Part shown: one piece after another, positions 7,844-16,517 of the stretch
How positions within the stretch are numbered: position 1 is the stretch's first letter
Layout of the letters: the number at the start of each line of letters is the position of its first letter
NCBI RefSeq assembly: GCF_036924515.1
Contig: NZ_JAZHRR010000001.1
Location: 2,451,001 to 2,515,000 of the forward strand
DNA: 64,000 nt
From: Bradyrhizobium sp. AZCC 1610
GTDB lineage: Bacteria > Pseudomonadota > Alphaproteobacteria > Rhizobiales > Xanthobacteraceae
Direction: 5' to 3'
Made by a program: the position numbers and the translations under genes
The notes under the pieces: generated by a model
Database searches by the model: none
The model's input: the letters and a program-made list of their open reading frames with translations, nothing else
What the model was told of the DNA's origin: nothing

Positions 7844-9400
7844 ATGTCTAACCGCTTTGCAAGAAATTCAATACTTGGCGCGCTTGCCGGCGGGGCGGTC
7901 GCGTTGGCGAGTTTTTTCAGCAGCATTGCCGTGGCTCGGACGCTCGGCGTCAAGGAAACGGGATCGGTGGCCTACGTCATCTGGCTGGTGTGGATGGCCG
8001 CACCGTTCGTCGATCTGGGTTTATCGTCGGCCGTTGGGCGGTTCGTCCCGTTTCTGCGTGGAAGCGGTCAGAGCGAAGTCGCGAAGCATCTGGGAAGGAT
8101 ACTGGCGCGGCGGCTCGCGATTTCAGTCCTGGCGGCGGCTGCCTGCGCTGTCATGCTGGTACGTCTCTATGGCGACCAATCTGTCGCGGAGTTCTTGAGC
8201 GGTGGCACGGCGCCGGGCGCACCGACGTTGCTTGTCGTACTCGTCGGTCTGCTCGTCGTGGGCCAGGCGCTGACCACTTATGTCTATGCTCATTTGCGAG
8301 GACGGCAGGAATTTGGCGCGGCGGCGCGCATCGCGGGCGCGTCGTTGTTGCTTCAGGTCGTGCTGGTTACGATCGGATCGCTCCTGTTCGAGGTCACCGG
8401 CGCGCTGGCAGGTTATGCAGCGGGCATGCTGCTCCCGGCGGTCGTATGCATTTCGATGATGTTCGGGCCAGCGCGAATCGATCACGTCCTGAGCCGACGC
8501 GTGACTTTATTTGCGCTCTTCTGCTGGGGCGCAAATGTCACCAGCGCTCTTGTTTGGTCACGGATCGAGCTGTTCTTTCTGGAGCGCTACTGGGGAATGG
8601 ATTCAGTGGCGATGTTCGCCATCGCCCTGGCGCTGACCCAGCTTGCCATCCAGGGTCCCATGCTTCTGACCAGCGCGGTGCTAGCATCGCTCGCTGAGAA
8701 GCGCGGGCGCGACGAACTGGACGGCATGAAGGACGATTTTGCCGCCGCAGTTCGGCTTCTGGCGGCGCTGGTGTTTCCGATCTGCCTTGGCACTGCGGCG
8801 ATCATGCCCGAACTGCTGCCGGTTCTCTATGGCGGCAAGTTTTCCTCTGCTGTGCCCGCCGCCATGATTCTCGTTTCCGTTGCGGCGCTCAGCGTGTTGT
8901 CAACGGTTGCCACGAGTCTGGTGCAAGCGCTGGAACGAAGCGACTTCATCTTTGCAAGTTCTCTTTGCGGCGCTGCGTGCGCACTGGCTGCCGGCTTCCT
9001 GCTCATCCCCGAGTACGGCCTGATGGGGGCAGCGCTGGCGCGCGTCGCCATTCAGATCCTGATGATCAGCCTGGGCTGCTGGTTCGTGGTGTCGCGGCTT
9101 GGCTTCGCTTTTCCGGTGGTAGCGGTACTTAAGCTAGGTGCGGCGGCGCTCGCCAGCGCTGCAGCGGCGTCGATTTGCATCAGAGCCATTGGCCACCCTT
9201 CAAGCGTGCCGTTTGCCATCGTTGCGGGTGCCGTCACTTATCTGATCGCGCTGCGCGTCGCAAATGCGCTTGAATCCAGCGATGTGGCATTCCTGAGCAA
9301 TCTCACGCGGCCGTTGCCGCCGGCTCTCGTTGAGATCGCTACCCGCCTCATAGCCTTCGTCAGTACAACGAAGCGCAACGAAAAAATGCTGCTGCCATGA
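7844..9400 (+). CDS. polysaccharide flippase (Wzx/MATE-like, oligosaccharide flippase family)
   Basis: A 518-residue integral membrane protein with about 14 hydrophobic helices, the size and topology of Wzx/ExoT-type flippases that move lipid-linked repeat units across the inner membrane. The opening (RNSILGALAGGAVALASFF then ARTLGVKETG) is characteristic of the polysaccharide_synt family. ATG at 7844 is preferred; GTG at 7835 in frame adds three residues. It is followed closely by the export protein gene, fitting a Wzx/Wzy-dependent route; no Wzy-type polymerase is in the window. Confidence 0.88.
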   Translation: MSNRFARNSILGALAGGAVALASFFSSIAVARTLGVKETGSVAYVIWLVWMAAPFVDLGLSSAVGRFVPFLRGSGQSEVAKHLGRILARRLAISVLAAAACAVMLVRLYGDQSVAEFLSGGTAPGAPTLLVVLVGLLVVGQALTTYVYAHLRGRQEFGAAARIAGASLLLQVVLVTIGSLLFEVTGALAGYAAGMLLPAVVCISMMFGPARIDHVLSRRVTLFALFCWGANVTSALVWSRIELFFLERYWGMDSVAMFAIALALTQLAIQGPMLLTSAVLASLAEKRGRDELDGMKDDFAAAVRLLAALVFPICLGTAAIMPELLPVLYGGKFSSAVPAAMILVSVAALSVLSTVATSLVQALERSDFIFASSLCGAACALAAGFLLIPEYGLMGAALARVAIQILMISLGCWFVVSRLGFAFPVVAVLKLGAAALASAAAASICIRAIGHPSSVPFAIVAGAVTYLIALRVANALESSDVAFLSNLTRPLPPALVEIATRLIAFVSTTKRNEKMLLP

Positions 9401-9437
9401 GATCAGTGATGTGGATCACGCGATTCGGAGAATAGCG

Positions 9438-10775
9438 ATGACAAGTTCAGAAATGTTCATACGCGCCATGCCCCGGCGTTGTGGCGCGCTGCTTGTGGCT
9501 ATCGGGGCAATTCAGCTTTTCGTCGCGCCTGCGCTGAGTGCCGAATATCTGCTGGGTCCGCAAGACAAGCTGCGCGTAAAGGTTGTCGAGTGGCGGGCGG
9601 GCAAGGCGGAATACTATGAATGGATACCGTTCGGCGCTGAGTACACCGTCAACCCGGAAGGCCGCGTGTCGTTGCCTATGATCGGCGAGATCACGGCGGA
9701 GGGGCGCACCAGCAGCCAGCTCGCGCGCGCGATCACGGCCGAGTTGTACAAGCGTACCGGCCTGATGGATGCCCAAGAGGCGGCTGTCGAGATCGTTCAG
9801 TACCGTCCGTTTTATGTGCTGGGTGACGTAGACCGTCCGGGTGAATTTTCCTTTCGGCCAGGCTTGACTGTCTTGCAGGCGGTGGGTGTCGCCGGTGGAC
9901 TGCATCGGCCGAGCGAAGCCGGGACACGCGAACGGATAAACGCGGCGGGAAGTTTCGTAGCTGCTCGCCTGGAGCTGCGACGAACATATGTCCGCCGTGC
10001 CCGGCTTGAGGCTGAACTTGCCGAGCAGGATGTGATCTCGCTCCCGCCAGAGCTTGCTGGTGAAAGGGATGTCAGCAGCCTGCTGGCGGAGGAAGCAACG
10101 ATCCTGACTACGCGGCGCGACGCGCTGCAATCGCAGCTCACTGCATTCTCGGAATTGCGGTCGCTATATGAGAAGGAAATCGCATCGCTTGAAAGCAAGC
10201 GGTCGACTCAAGAAAAGCAAGTGGCTCTGGCGCAGCGCGAGCTGAAGACCGTCGGGTCCCTGGTCGAGAAGGGACTCGCGGTCACATCGCGCGAATTCGC
10301 GCTTGAGCGAGTTACCGCCGATCTGCAAAGCGCAATGCTGGACGTGGACACGGCTCTCGTGCGGGCCCGGGAGGAGATGCGAAAGGCCGAGCGCGACGCA
10401 ACCGATCTCGTCAAGGACCGCAGGGCGAAAGCCTCGTCCGAACTACGTGAGGCCAAGGCGAATATCGAACAACTGATCAATCGAATGACCACGTCTGAAA
10501 CCCTCATCGCTGAAGCGGTACCCGCGCCACGGATCACGCCGCAAGGGACTGTCGGAAAATCGCTGTCCTATTTTGTACAGCGGCGCAAGGACGGGGTGAT
10601 GGCAACGCTTTCAGCGGATGAGGGAACGCTTGTGCAGCCTGGCGATGTGGTCCGCGTCGAGGTCGACCGCACAGTACCGAATTCCACGGCATCAATGTCG
10701 CGCACGAGCGTGGCGGCAACAGCGCTAAACATCGAGGGCGGCACCACCGCGGTTTCGCAATCCAGCCGGCAGTAA
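9438..10775 (+). CDS. polysaccharide export protein (ExoF/GumB/Wza-like)
   Basis: A 445-residue envelope protein. After a signal peptide (to about residue 35) it has the poly_export domain (YLLGPQDKLRVKVVEW, then NPEGRVSLPMIGEI), a SLBB-like domain (FYVLGDVDRPGEFSF...GLTVLQAVGVAGGL), and a long charged coiled coil (about 170-350), the ExoF arrangement of rhizobia. It has no obvious lipobox. ATG at 9438 is chosen because GGAG at 9427-9430 sits seven bases upstream; the frame is open from a GTG at 9411. It probably forms the periplasmic/outer-membrane export part with a PCP protein outside the window. Confidence 0.88.
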   Translation: MTSSEMFIRAMPRRCGALLVAIGAIQLFVAPALSAEYLLGPQDKLRVKVVEWRAGKAEYYEWIPFGAEYTVNPEGRVSLPMIGEITAEGRTSSQLARAITAELYKRTGLMDAQEAAVEIVQYRPFYVLGDVDRPGEFSFRPGLTVLQAVGVAGGLHRPSEAGTRERINAAGSFVAARLELRRTYVRRARLEAELAEQDVISLPPELAGERDVSSLLAEEATILTTRRDALQSQLTAFSELRSLYEKEIASLESKRSTQEKQVALAQRELKTVGSLVEKGLAVTSREFALERVTADLQSAMLDVDTALVRAREEMRKAERDATDLVKDRRAKASSELREAKANIEQLINRMTTSETLIAEAVPAPRITPQGTVGKSLSYFVQRRKDGVMATLSADEGTLVQPGDVVRVEVDRTVPNSTASMSRTSVAATALNIEGGTTAVSQSSRQ

Positions 10776-10798
10776 GAGGGCGAAGCTATGTCGCAGAT

Positions 10799-11110
10799 TC
10801 ATCTCGTAGAATGGTCTGTCTTGCCGGTGCGAAGAAAATGCAGGCTGGAATTCAATCGCCCAAATCCGGGCCAGCGAGCTTTCAGCTTCGCGAAAAAAAC
10901 GCGCGCGACGACAAACGCGGCGTATCCGATCTGCAAGAACAGCAGGGCCAACAGCAGCTCGATGGCCAACACCTTCAATGAGGCGCCAGTCCACCAGAGC
11001 AGTAGGCCATATCCGGCAGAAAGCACTGCTAGGCCGAGTGCAAATCCGCCTAGTCGAACGATGAAGCCGCAGGCAAAGCCTGCGGCCGTGAACAACAGAC
11101 CTGCGAGCAT
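10799..11110 (-). CDS. small membrane protein, possible ExoX/SyrA-like regulator
   Basis: A 103-residue protein with two or three hydrophobic helices; the last helix (LLLALLFLQIGYAAFVV) resembles the closing helix of ExoX-type exopolysaccharide production repressors, which post-translationally inhibit the initiating glycosyltransferase. The start at 11110 has AAGGA ten bases upstream and begins MLAGLLFTAAG; the open frame runs further upstream to 11203 with hydrophilic sequence that looks non-coding. It converges on the export gene. The family link is a pattern judgement, not a firm assignment. Confidence 0.5.
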   Translation of the reverse strand: MLAGLLFTAAGFACGFIVRLGGFALGLAVLSAGYGLLLWWTGASLKVLAIELLLALLFLQIGYAAFVVARVFFAKLKARWPGFGRLNSSLHFLRTGKTDHSTR

Positions 11111-11397
11111 TCTCGGTAATCCTTGCGATATATCGCGTCGGCGACATGGTCCAAGCGTGTTCTGCCCAGCGTCTATAGAACTGTCCTTCCGATCCCGCGA
11201 CAAATACTACTTTCAAGATGCATAAACAAATCAATAAGCGCGCCGTGCCTAAAAACTCGGCAGAAACCGCACCGGGCGCGCCAGGATCGCATTTTGGACC
11301 CGCCGCCCCCCCTCTTTCGGGAGGATTGGGAGGGCTGGATGCGCCTATAGCCGAGCAAAACGATCGCCGGTTTGATCGAGAAGCGAAGAGTTGCAGG

Positions 11398-11547
11398 ATG
11401 ACAACTGCAGAAGACTTTGCATGCGATTGGTGCGGTTGTCCCGCAATTGCGCCGCCGCAAAGGCTCAGGGATAGAGACGTCGTCAGGTGTCAACACTGCA
11501 AGAAAGCCCTGATGACATGGAAGGCTTATAGGTCTCTCGATGGCTGA
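11398..11547 (+). CDS. 49-residue zinc-ribbon-like protein, unknown function
   Basis: A tiny protein with two Cys pairs, CDWC (residues 9-12) and CQHC (31-34), the spacing expected of a single zinc ribbon. ATG at 11398 follows an A/G-rich stretch (GAAGCGAAGAG). The frame is open back to 11218, but that part is Pro/Gly-rich and unlike a protein. I do not recognise a named family. It lies alone between the export and galE genes. Confidence 0.5.
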   Translation: MTTAEDFACDWCGCPAIAPPQRLRDRDVVRCQHCKKALMTWKAYRSLDG

Positions 11548-11864
11548 CAGTTTGAAGTATCTGTCGATCCACGTCTCTTGTGCTGCGGGACGTGCCTGTG
11601 GTGGGCAGATTAGTCCGATCTAGTTGCGCTGTGTCTACTGCTTGGGGCGCTCCCGCTCATTCTCCCGATCGCAGGCAGCAGCAAAACCTTCGAAGGACAG
11701 AGCGTTTTCTGCGAGGTCTTTGCGTATGTGTCGAATGCCAAATGGGTCCTCTATTTTTCCGCACTTCTGCTTGCGGCAACGGCGCGTTAGCCTGTTCCAA
11801 GGGATGTACCGAAACCTGAATTGATCGTTGGTGGTATGGTGGATAGCCCGAGGGGTAAAAGGAA
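11548..11864. other. 317-base stretch with a start-less hydrophobic frame
   Basis: No complete gene is seen. In the + strand, 11614-11790 is open for 58 codons without an ATG/GTG/TTG start and would encode two hydrophobic segments (LVALCLLLGALPLILPIAG and WVLYFSALLLAATAR). This may be a decayed small membrane protein gene. The final bases carry AGGGGTAAAAGGAA just before galE. Confidence 0.35.
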
Positions 11865-12893
11865 ATGAGTGACAAGAATCGTGTTCTTGTGGTGGGCGGC
11901 GCTGGCTATATTGGCTCCCATTGCTGCAAAGCGCTGGCTGACGCGGGTTATCGGCCGGTCTGCTTTGATAATTTCTCGACGGGGCATCGGGGCTTTGTCA
12001 AATGGGGACCCGTCATCGAAGGCGACATTCGCGATCAGTCGCATCTGGCGGATAGCATCAAGCAACATGGTGTGACCGCGGTTTTACACTTTGCGGCGTC
12101 AAGTCTTGTCGCGGAGTCCGTCAGCGATCCTGAGAAATACTATCGCAACAATGTTGAAGGAACGCTGTCGCTGCTGCGCGCCATGCGGCAGACGCAATGC
12201 AAGACGTTGGTGTTTTCCAGCAGCGGGGCGGTTTATGGTGAGTCCCACCAAGGCTTGATATGCGAGTCCGAATTGCCGAAACCTGTGAATCCGTATGGCA
12301 GAACAAAATTGATCATCGAAGAAATGTTGGCTGATTTTCAGAAGGCATACGCGCTGGCACCAGTTTGCCTTCGTTACTTCAATGCGAGCGGTGCCGATTT
12401 ATCGGGTGAGATCGGTGAAGATCACGACCCGGAAACGCATTTGATACCGCGCGCCCTGTTGGCCGTCCAAGGAGAAGTCGATGATTTTGCGATCTATGGG
12501 GATGACTACGATACACCGGACGGCACGGCGATCCGCGACTACATCCACGTCATGGATTTAGCGCATGCCCACATATTGGCATTGAAGTACCTTGTTTCAG
12601 GCGAAGCAGGTGGTTGCTTCAATTTAGGCACGGGCCGGGGGCATTCCGTAAAGCAAATCCTTCGCCAGATTCGCACCGAAACTGGGAGGAATCCCTCCTT
12701 TGCCATCAAAGCCCGACGCCATGGAGATCCGCCAGTGCTTGTCGCCGATCCGGCGCGCGCCAAAGCGGTTCTGGGTTTCGCGCCGAAGTATTCGGATCTC
12801 TCAACTATCGTTTGCTCAGCGTGGAAATGGCATCAAAGCTTTCGCTGCGCCAAAGCATCCGAGGCAAGGCAGACTGTGCTCTCACGATTTTAG
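11865..12893 (+). CDS. galE: UDP-glucose 4-epimerase
   Basis: A 342-residue extended SDR. The NAD-binding GGAGYIGSH lies at 11-19, the catalytic YxxxK is Tyr144-Lys148 (YGRTK) and SSSGAVYG (118-125) supplies the serine; the RDYIHVMDLA segment typical of GalE is also present. It interconverts UDP-glucose and UDP-galactose and so supplies UDP-galactose to the polysaccharide pathway. A strong AAAGGAA precedes the ATG. It stands at the end of the polysaccharide region with about 320 bases of non-coding DNA upstream, so it likely has its own promoter. Confidence 0.93.
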   Translation: MSDKNRVLVVGGAGYIGSHCCKALADAGYRPVCFDNFSTGHRGFVKWGPVIEGDIRDQSHLADSIKQHGVTAVLHFAASSLVAESVSDPEKYYRNNVEGTLSLLRAMRQTQCKTLVFSSSGAVYGESHQGLICESELPKPVNPYGRTKLIIEEMLADFQKAYALAPVCLRYFNASGADLSGEIGEDHDPETHLIPRALLAVQGEVDDFAIYGDDYDTPDGTAIRDYIHVMDLAHAHILALKYLVSGEAGGCFNLGTGRGHSVKQILRQIRTETGRNPSFAIKARRHGDPPVLVADPARAKAVLGFAPKYSDLSTIVCSAWKWHQSFRCAKASEARQTVLSRF

Positions 12894-12951
12894 AGTTTAT
12901 TCGACGCGTTTCACTGAGCCCGATTAAGAACTTCTAACCCATGCGAAGTCG

Positions 12952-13389
12952 ATGCCGATCCGTAAAGAGTATCCAAGCGATAGAGTCATTCTGCGGCTCA
13001 AGTCGGAAGGATTAAGCTTCACCGAGATATCGATTCAGCTTTGCTTGCCGCGTGGGTCGGTGGCCGGTCGATACTATCGCCTGAAAGGCGTCCAACACCC
13101 CTCACAGGTCAAACGCGATGAGCGGTTGAAGGAATATAGGCGCATGCGCCGCATAGCTCGAAACAAAGAGAAATCGTCGGCTGCAGTGCAAGCCGCTATC
13201 GAGCTGAGAAGCGGTCTTGAATTCTCTGCAGCAGTTGGAAAAGCTCGTTCGAAGGGAGCGTCGCTGGAAATGATTGGTGCTTGCCTAGGGATATCGAAGC
13301 AGGCATTGCACAAGCAGTGGCAACAGCGGAAATCAACTGGCGGCCAAGGGGCGAATTACCGCTCACGGGGAGACCATGTTAGGTCATAG
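12952..13389 (+). CDS. double helix-turn-helix DNA-binding protein, unknown role
   Basis: A 145-residue basic protein with two HTH-like units: GLSFTEISIQLCLPRGSVAGRY (about 20-41), which resembles the GcrA-type N-terminal helix-turn-helix, and SLEMIGACLGISKQALHKQW (about 103-122). The middle is Arg/Lys-rich. It begins 58 bases after galE and lies next to the IS66 element, in a stretch of lower GC than the neighbours, so it may be acquired. It is probably a transcription factor or phage-derived regulator; no targets can be named. Confidence 0.6.
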   Translation: MPIRKEYPSDRVILRLKSEGLSFTEISIQLCLPRGSVAGRYYRLKGVQHPSQVKRDERLKEYRRMRRIARNKEKSSAAVQAAIELRSGLEFSAAVGKARSKGASLEMIGACLGISKQALHKQWQQRKSTGGQGANYRSRGDHVRS

Positions 13390-13902
13390 TGACCGATGCG
13401 GTTACCGCAGCGGAGTCTGGGACTGATCCTCCCTGCGAGGGCTGCTTGCTTATTTGGAAATGACTGCCAAGCTATCGAAATTGCTAGAGAGCGTTTTTGG
13501 CCTTTTTTCCAAATGCGCCCTGAAATCATTGAATAATCAAGCTGATTTTGATTCCGCCATTCGACCCCGACAAGTCCGATGACTGCAGCCAGCACTAAAG
13601 CGCTGAGTTCGTTATCAGATAGCTCTTTTCGGGGCTAAATTTTAAGGTGCGTTTGGAAAGCACGGCAGCGTCGGTTCTCTCCCGCTGCGGGGCGACCGCA
13701 ACGGTATTGCGAAGACACCATAGTGGCACGGCTGGACTCCCGAGCGAAGCCGGCCAAGCCTATTGAAGCATGACCCAAATGGATCAAGGCGGCTGGAGTT
13801 TTGCGAGCCGCTTGTCGAAGCGCTCCCACTGGGATGGCGCGCCGATAAAGCGTATTCCTCCGGCGAAGGCCGCCTTGCCTGAAATGATGTGACGGTGAAG
13901 AC
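13390..13902. other. 513-base stretch without a convincing gene
   Basis: Only short frames occur. On the minus strand about 13370-13634 is open with a plausible-looking stretch (KELSDNELSALVLAAVIGLVG) but it lacks a good start and dissolves into basic sequence, so it may be a gene remnant. The right part contains the left flank of the IS66 element, including one copy of the 12-base repeat ACTGGGATGGCG (13828-13839). Confidence 0.4.
13828..13839. repeat. 12-base direct repeat, left copy, flanking IS66
   Basis: ACTGGGATGGCG occurs here and again at 16494-16505, 2,666 bases apart, which is close to the usual length of a complete IS66 element. IS66 target duplications are normally 8 bases, and I could not find matching terminal inverted repeats just inside the two copies, so the meaning is open. 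Confidence 0.35.
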
Positions 13903-13930
13903 ATAGGCGTATGACTGAGCATACGCCTAT
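13903..13930 (+). promoter_or_regulatory. hairpin covering the start codon of the first IS66 gene
   Basis: ATAGGCGTATG (13903-13913) and CATACGCCTAT (13920-13930) are perfectly complementary with a six-base loop ACTGAG. The tnpA ATG (13911-13913) is part of the 5' arm. In mRNA this 11-bp stem would bury the start codon and the spacer to the ribosome site, reducing transposase translation, as hairpins do in several other insertion sequences. Confidence 0.65.
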
Positions 13931-14360
13931 TCCGAAGACCTCTCGGCTTGACGTTATCTCGACGGGAGCCCGGCGCCGTTGGACATTGGACGCGAAGCAC
14001 CGGATCGTGGCGGAGAGCTATAGCGGGCCACGGCTTGTGTCGGTGACGGCGCGGCGAAACGGGCTGTCCGCGAGCCAATTGTTCACGTGGCGCCGGCTGG
14101 CTCGGGAAGGCCGGCTTGTCGAGGCGGATGAGACCACAGTGTTTGCACCGGCGATTATCCGAGGCGAATCCCTGGCGGGCAGTCAGACGTCGGTGCCGGA
14201 ACATGTCGTCCCTGCGGAGAACGTGCCATCTCCGTCCTGTCTGACCACGGCATCAGGCCGGATCGAGATCGTGCTGATGCACGGGCCTCGCGTGATCGTC
14301 GACACTGGTGTCGATGCGGCGGCGCTTCGCCGGGTTCTCGATGTGTTGGAGCGCCCATGA
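13911..14360 (+). CDS. tnpA: IS66 family accessory protein TnpA (Orf1)
   Basis: A 149-residue protein with the N-terminal HTH of IS66 Orf1: RRRWTLDAKHRIVAESY then VTARRNGLSASQLFTWRRLAREG (about 44-66). These proteins bind element DNA and are required for IS66 transposition with TnpB and TnpC. Its stop overlaps the tnpB start by four bases, and its start codon sits in a perfect hairpin. The frame is intact. Confidence 0.9.
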   Translation: MTEHTPIPKTSRLDVISTGARRRWTLDAKHRIVAESYSGPRLVSVTARRNGLSASQLFTWRRLAREGRLVEADETTVFAPAIIRGESLAGSQTSVPEHVVPAENVPSPSCLTTASGRIEIVLMHGPRVIVDTGVDAAALRRVLDVLERP

Positions 14361-14704
14361 TCCCACTTCCGCAGGGGGTGCGGGTCTGGCTCGCGACCGG
14401 CCACACCGATATGAGGAAGGGGTTTGCGAGCCTGTCGTTGCTGGTGCAGGAGGTGCTGCGGCGCGATCCGCTGAGCGGTCATCTGTTCTGCTTCCGGGGA
14501 CGTCGGGGCGATCTGTTGAAGGTGATCTGGCACGACGGCCAAGGCGCGTGCCTGTTCACGAAGCGGCTGGAGCGAGGCCGCTTTTTGTGGCCGAGCGTGG
14601 CGGACGGCGCGATAACGATCTCTCCGGCGCAGCTCGGCTATCTGCTGTCGGGGATCGATTGGCGCCATCCGCAGGAAAGTTGGCGTCCGACGTCGGTGGG
14701 ATGA
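14357..14704 (+). CDS. tnpB: IS66 family accessory protein TnpB (Orf2)
   Basis: A 115-residue protein with the hallmark IS66 Orf2 sequence: VRVWLATGHTDMRKGF (about 8-23), CFRGRRGDLLKVIWHDG (about 47-63) and the RLERGRFLWP segment. TnpB is needed for transposition though its biochemical role is unclear. ATG at 14357 overlaps the tnpA TGA. Full length and undisrupted. Confidence 0.93.
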   Translation: MIPLPQGVRVWLATGHTDMRKGFASLSLLVQEVLRRDPLSGHLFCFRGRRGDLLKVIWHDGQGACLFTKRLERGRFLWPSVADGAITISPAQLGYLLSGIDWRHPQESWRPTSVG

Positions 14705-14748
14705 TGGATTTGGCTTGCAGGCGATGATGGATGTGATTCCATCGCCTT

Positions 14749-16416
14749 GTGAAACCCGCGTCTGAATCGCTTCCGTCCGATCTTGCTGCCGCCCACGCGA
14801 TGATCCTCGCGGAGCGCGCCGCGCGAGTGGAAGCGGAAGCTGTTGCGGCGGGCGCCAAAGCCGAGGCGGCCACCGCTCAGGCGGACCTCTCCAGCCATGA
14901 AGCGCTGATCGCCCATCTGAAACTCCAGATCGAGAAGCTGCGGCGCGAACTCTACGGCAGCCGCTCGGAACGCACGGCGCGGCTTCTCGAACAGATGGAA
15001 CTGCAACTGGAAGACCTGGAGGCCGCCGCAACCGAGGATGAACTGGCAGCGGAGAAAGCGGCGGCGCGAACGGAGACGGTCAAGTCGTTCGAGCGCAGGC
15101 GACCTTCGCGCAAACCCTTTCCCGAGCATTTGCCGCGTGAGCGCGTGGTGATTGCTGCGCCCGAGAATTGTCCCTGCTGCGGCTCGGCGAAGCTGTCGAA
15201 GCTCGGCGAGGACGTCACTGAGACGCTGGAGGTCGTTCCCAGGTCCTGGAAGGTGATCCAGACGGTGCGGGAGAGATTCTCCTGCCGGAGCTGCGAGACG
15301 ATCGCGCAGCCACCGGCACCGTTCCATGTGACGCCGCGCGGCTTCGCTGGGCCGAACCTTCTGGCCATGATCCTGTTCGAGAAGTTCGGCCAGCACCAGC
15401 CGCTGAACCGGCAGAGCGAGCGATATGCCCGCGAGGGGATCGATCTGAGCGTATCGACACTGGCCGACCAGGTGGGCGCCTGCACGACGGTGCTGCAGCC
15501 ACTCCACGCGCTGATCGAGGCCCATGTCCTGGCCGCGGAACGGTTGCACGGTGACGACACCACGATCCCGATCCTGGCGAAGGGCAAGACGGTCAAGGGG
15601 CACATCTGGACCTACGTCCGTGACGATCGTTCCTTCGGCAGTCGGGCACCGCCGGCGGCGCTGTATTACGCCTCGCGCGACCGACGGCACGAACATCCCG
15701 TCCGGCATCTTCGCGACTTCGCCGGCATTCTGCAGGCCGACGCTTATGACGGGTACAACGAGCTTTACGCGGCGTTCCGCTTGCCGGGGCCGATCACATC
15801 GGCGCTGTGTTGGGCGCACGCAAGGCGGCAGTTCTTCGAGTTGGCTGATATTGCCGCCAATGCCCGGCGTGGCAAGAAGGCAGCCGCGATCTCGCCTGTC
15901 GCGCTGGAGGCCGTCAGGCGCATCGATATGCTGTTTGATATCGAGCGCGGCATCAATGGCCTTGTCGCTGACGAGCGGCGGCGCGTCCGCAAGGAGCAGA
16001 GCGCCCCTCTTGTGACGGCCCTGGAAGCCTGGCTGCGGGAGGAGCGTGCCCGCCTGTCGCGCTCGGCCTCCGTTGTCGAGCCGATCGACTACATGCTCAA
16101 GCGTTGGGACCGGTTTGCGCGATTCATCGACGACGGCCGGATCTGCCTCACCAACAACGCGGCCGAACGCGCGCTGCGCGGCTTTGCTCTGGGACGCAAA
16201 TCCTGGCTGTTCGCCGGCTCCGAACGCGGTGCCGATCGTGCCGCTGCCATGGCCACGCTAATCATGACGGCGAAGCTCAACGATATCGATCCGCTGGCCT
16301 GGCTTGCCGACGTACTCGGCCGCATCGCCGGCATCCCGCAGGGGCGGCTCCATGAGCTGCTGCCCTGGGAATGGAAACGCACGGCGTCAAATCCCGCCGC
16401 CGCTCAGGCAGCCTAA
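14749..16416 (+). CDS. tnpC: IS66 family transposase TnpC
   Basis: A 555-residue DDE transposase. It has an N-terminal coiled coil (about 20-95, heptad-like QIEKLRRELYG), a zinc-binding region (CPCCGSAK near 143, then CRSCE near 183), and the catalytic acids in HGDDTTIP (about 266), QADAYDGY (about 328) and NNAAERALR (about 469). Length and domain order match complete IS66 transposases, so the element is probably functional. GTG at 14749 is the first plausible start; there are 44 bases after tnpB. Confidence 0.93.
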   Translation: MKPASESLPSDLAAAHAMILAERAARVEAEAVAAGAKAEAATAQADLSSHEALIAHLKLQIEKLRRELYGSRSERTARLLEQMELQLEDLEAAATEDELAAEKAAARTETVKSFERRRPSRKPFPEHLPRERVVIAAPENCPCCGSAKLSKLGEDVTETLEVVPRSWKVIQTVRERFSCRSCETIAQPPAPFHVTPRGFAGPNLLAMILFEKFGQHQPLNRQSERYAREGIDLSVSTLADQVGACTTVLQPLHALIEAHVLAAERLHGDDTTIPILAKGKTVKGHIWTYVRDDRSFGSRAPPAALYYASRDRRHEHPVRHLRDFAGILQADAYDGYNELYAAFRLPGPITSALCWAHARRQFFELADIAANARRGKKAAAISPVALEAVRRIDMLFDIERGINGLVADERRRVRKEQSAPLVTALEAWLREERARLSRSASVVEPIDYMLKRWDRFARFIDDGRICLTNNAAERALRGFALGRKSWLFAGSERGADRAAAMATLIMTAKLNDIDPLAWLADVLGRIAGIPQGRLHELLPWEWKRTASNPAAAQAA

Positions 16417-16493
16417 CTATCACGTCGGGTCAAAACGGCATCGACGGGCTGCGCGATCTTCTGGCGTGGAATTGGAGTGTCGCACCCGAACGA

Positions 16494-16505
16494 ACTGGGA
16501 TGGCG
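16494..16505. repeat. 12-base direct repeat, right copy, flanking IS66
   Basis: Second copy of ACTGGGATGGCG (see 13828-13839). Immediately right, 16508-16521 is a perfect 14-base palindrome ATGATGC/GCATCAT that overlaps the stop codon of the minus-strand gene. Confidence 0.35.
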
Positions 16506-16517
16506 GCATGATGCGCA

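Larger units (their letters stand above)
13911..16416 (+). mobile_element. IS66 family insertion sequence, intact tnpABC core
   Basis: All three genes of an IS66 element are present, uninterrupted and in the standard order, spanning at least these coordinates. I could not define the terminal inverted repeats by eye. The 12-base direct repeat at 13828 and 16494 would give an element of roughly 2.65 kb, which fits the family, but this is unproven. Confidence 0.9.

Noticed and set aside
11580..11819. 79-codon Cys/Arg-rich frame on the + strand
   Set aside because: No ribosome site and no conserved pattern; it overlaps the better hydrophobic frame, which itself lacks a start.
14638..15819. 393-codon open frame on the minus strand
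   Set aside because: It is antisense to the IS66 transposase, with no recognisable protein sequence.
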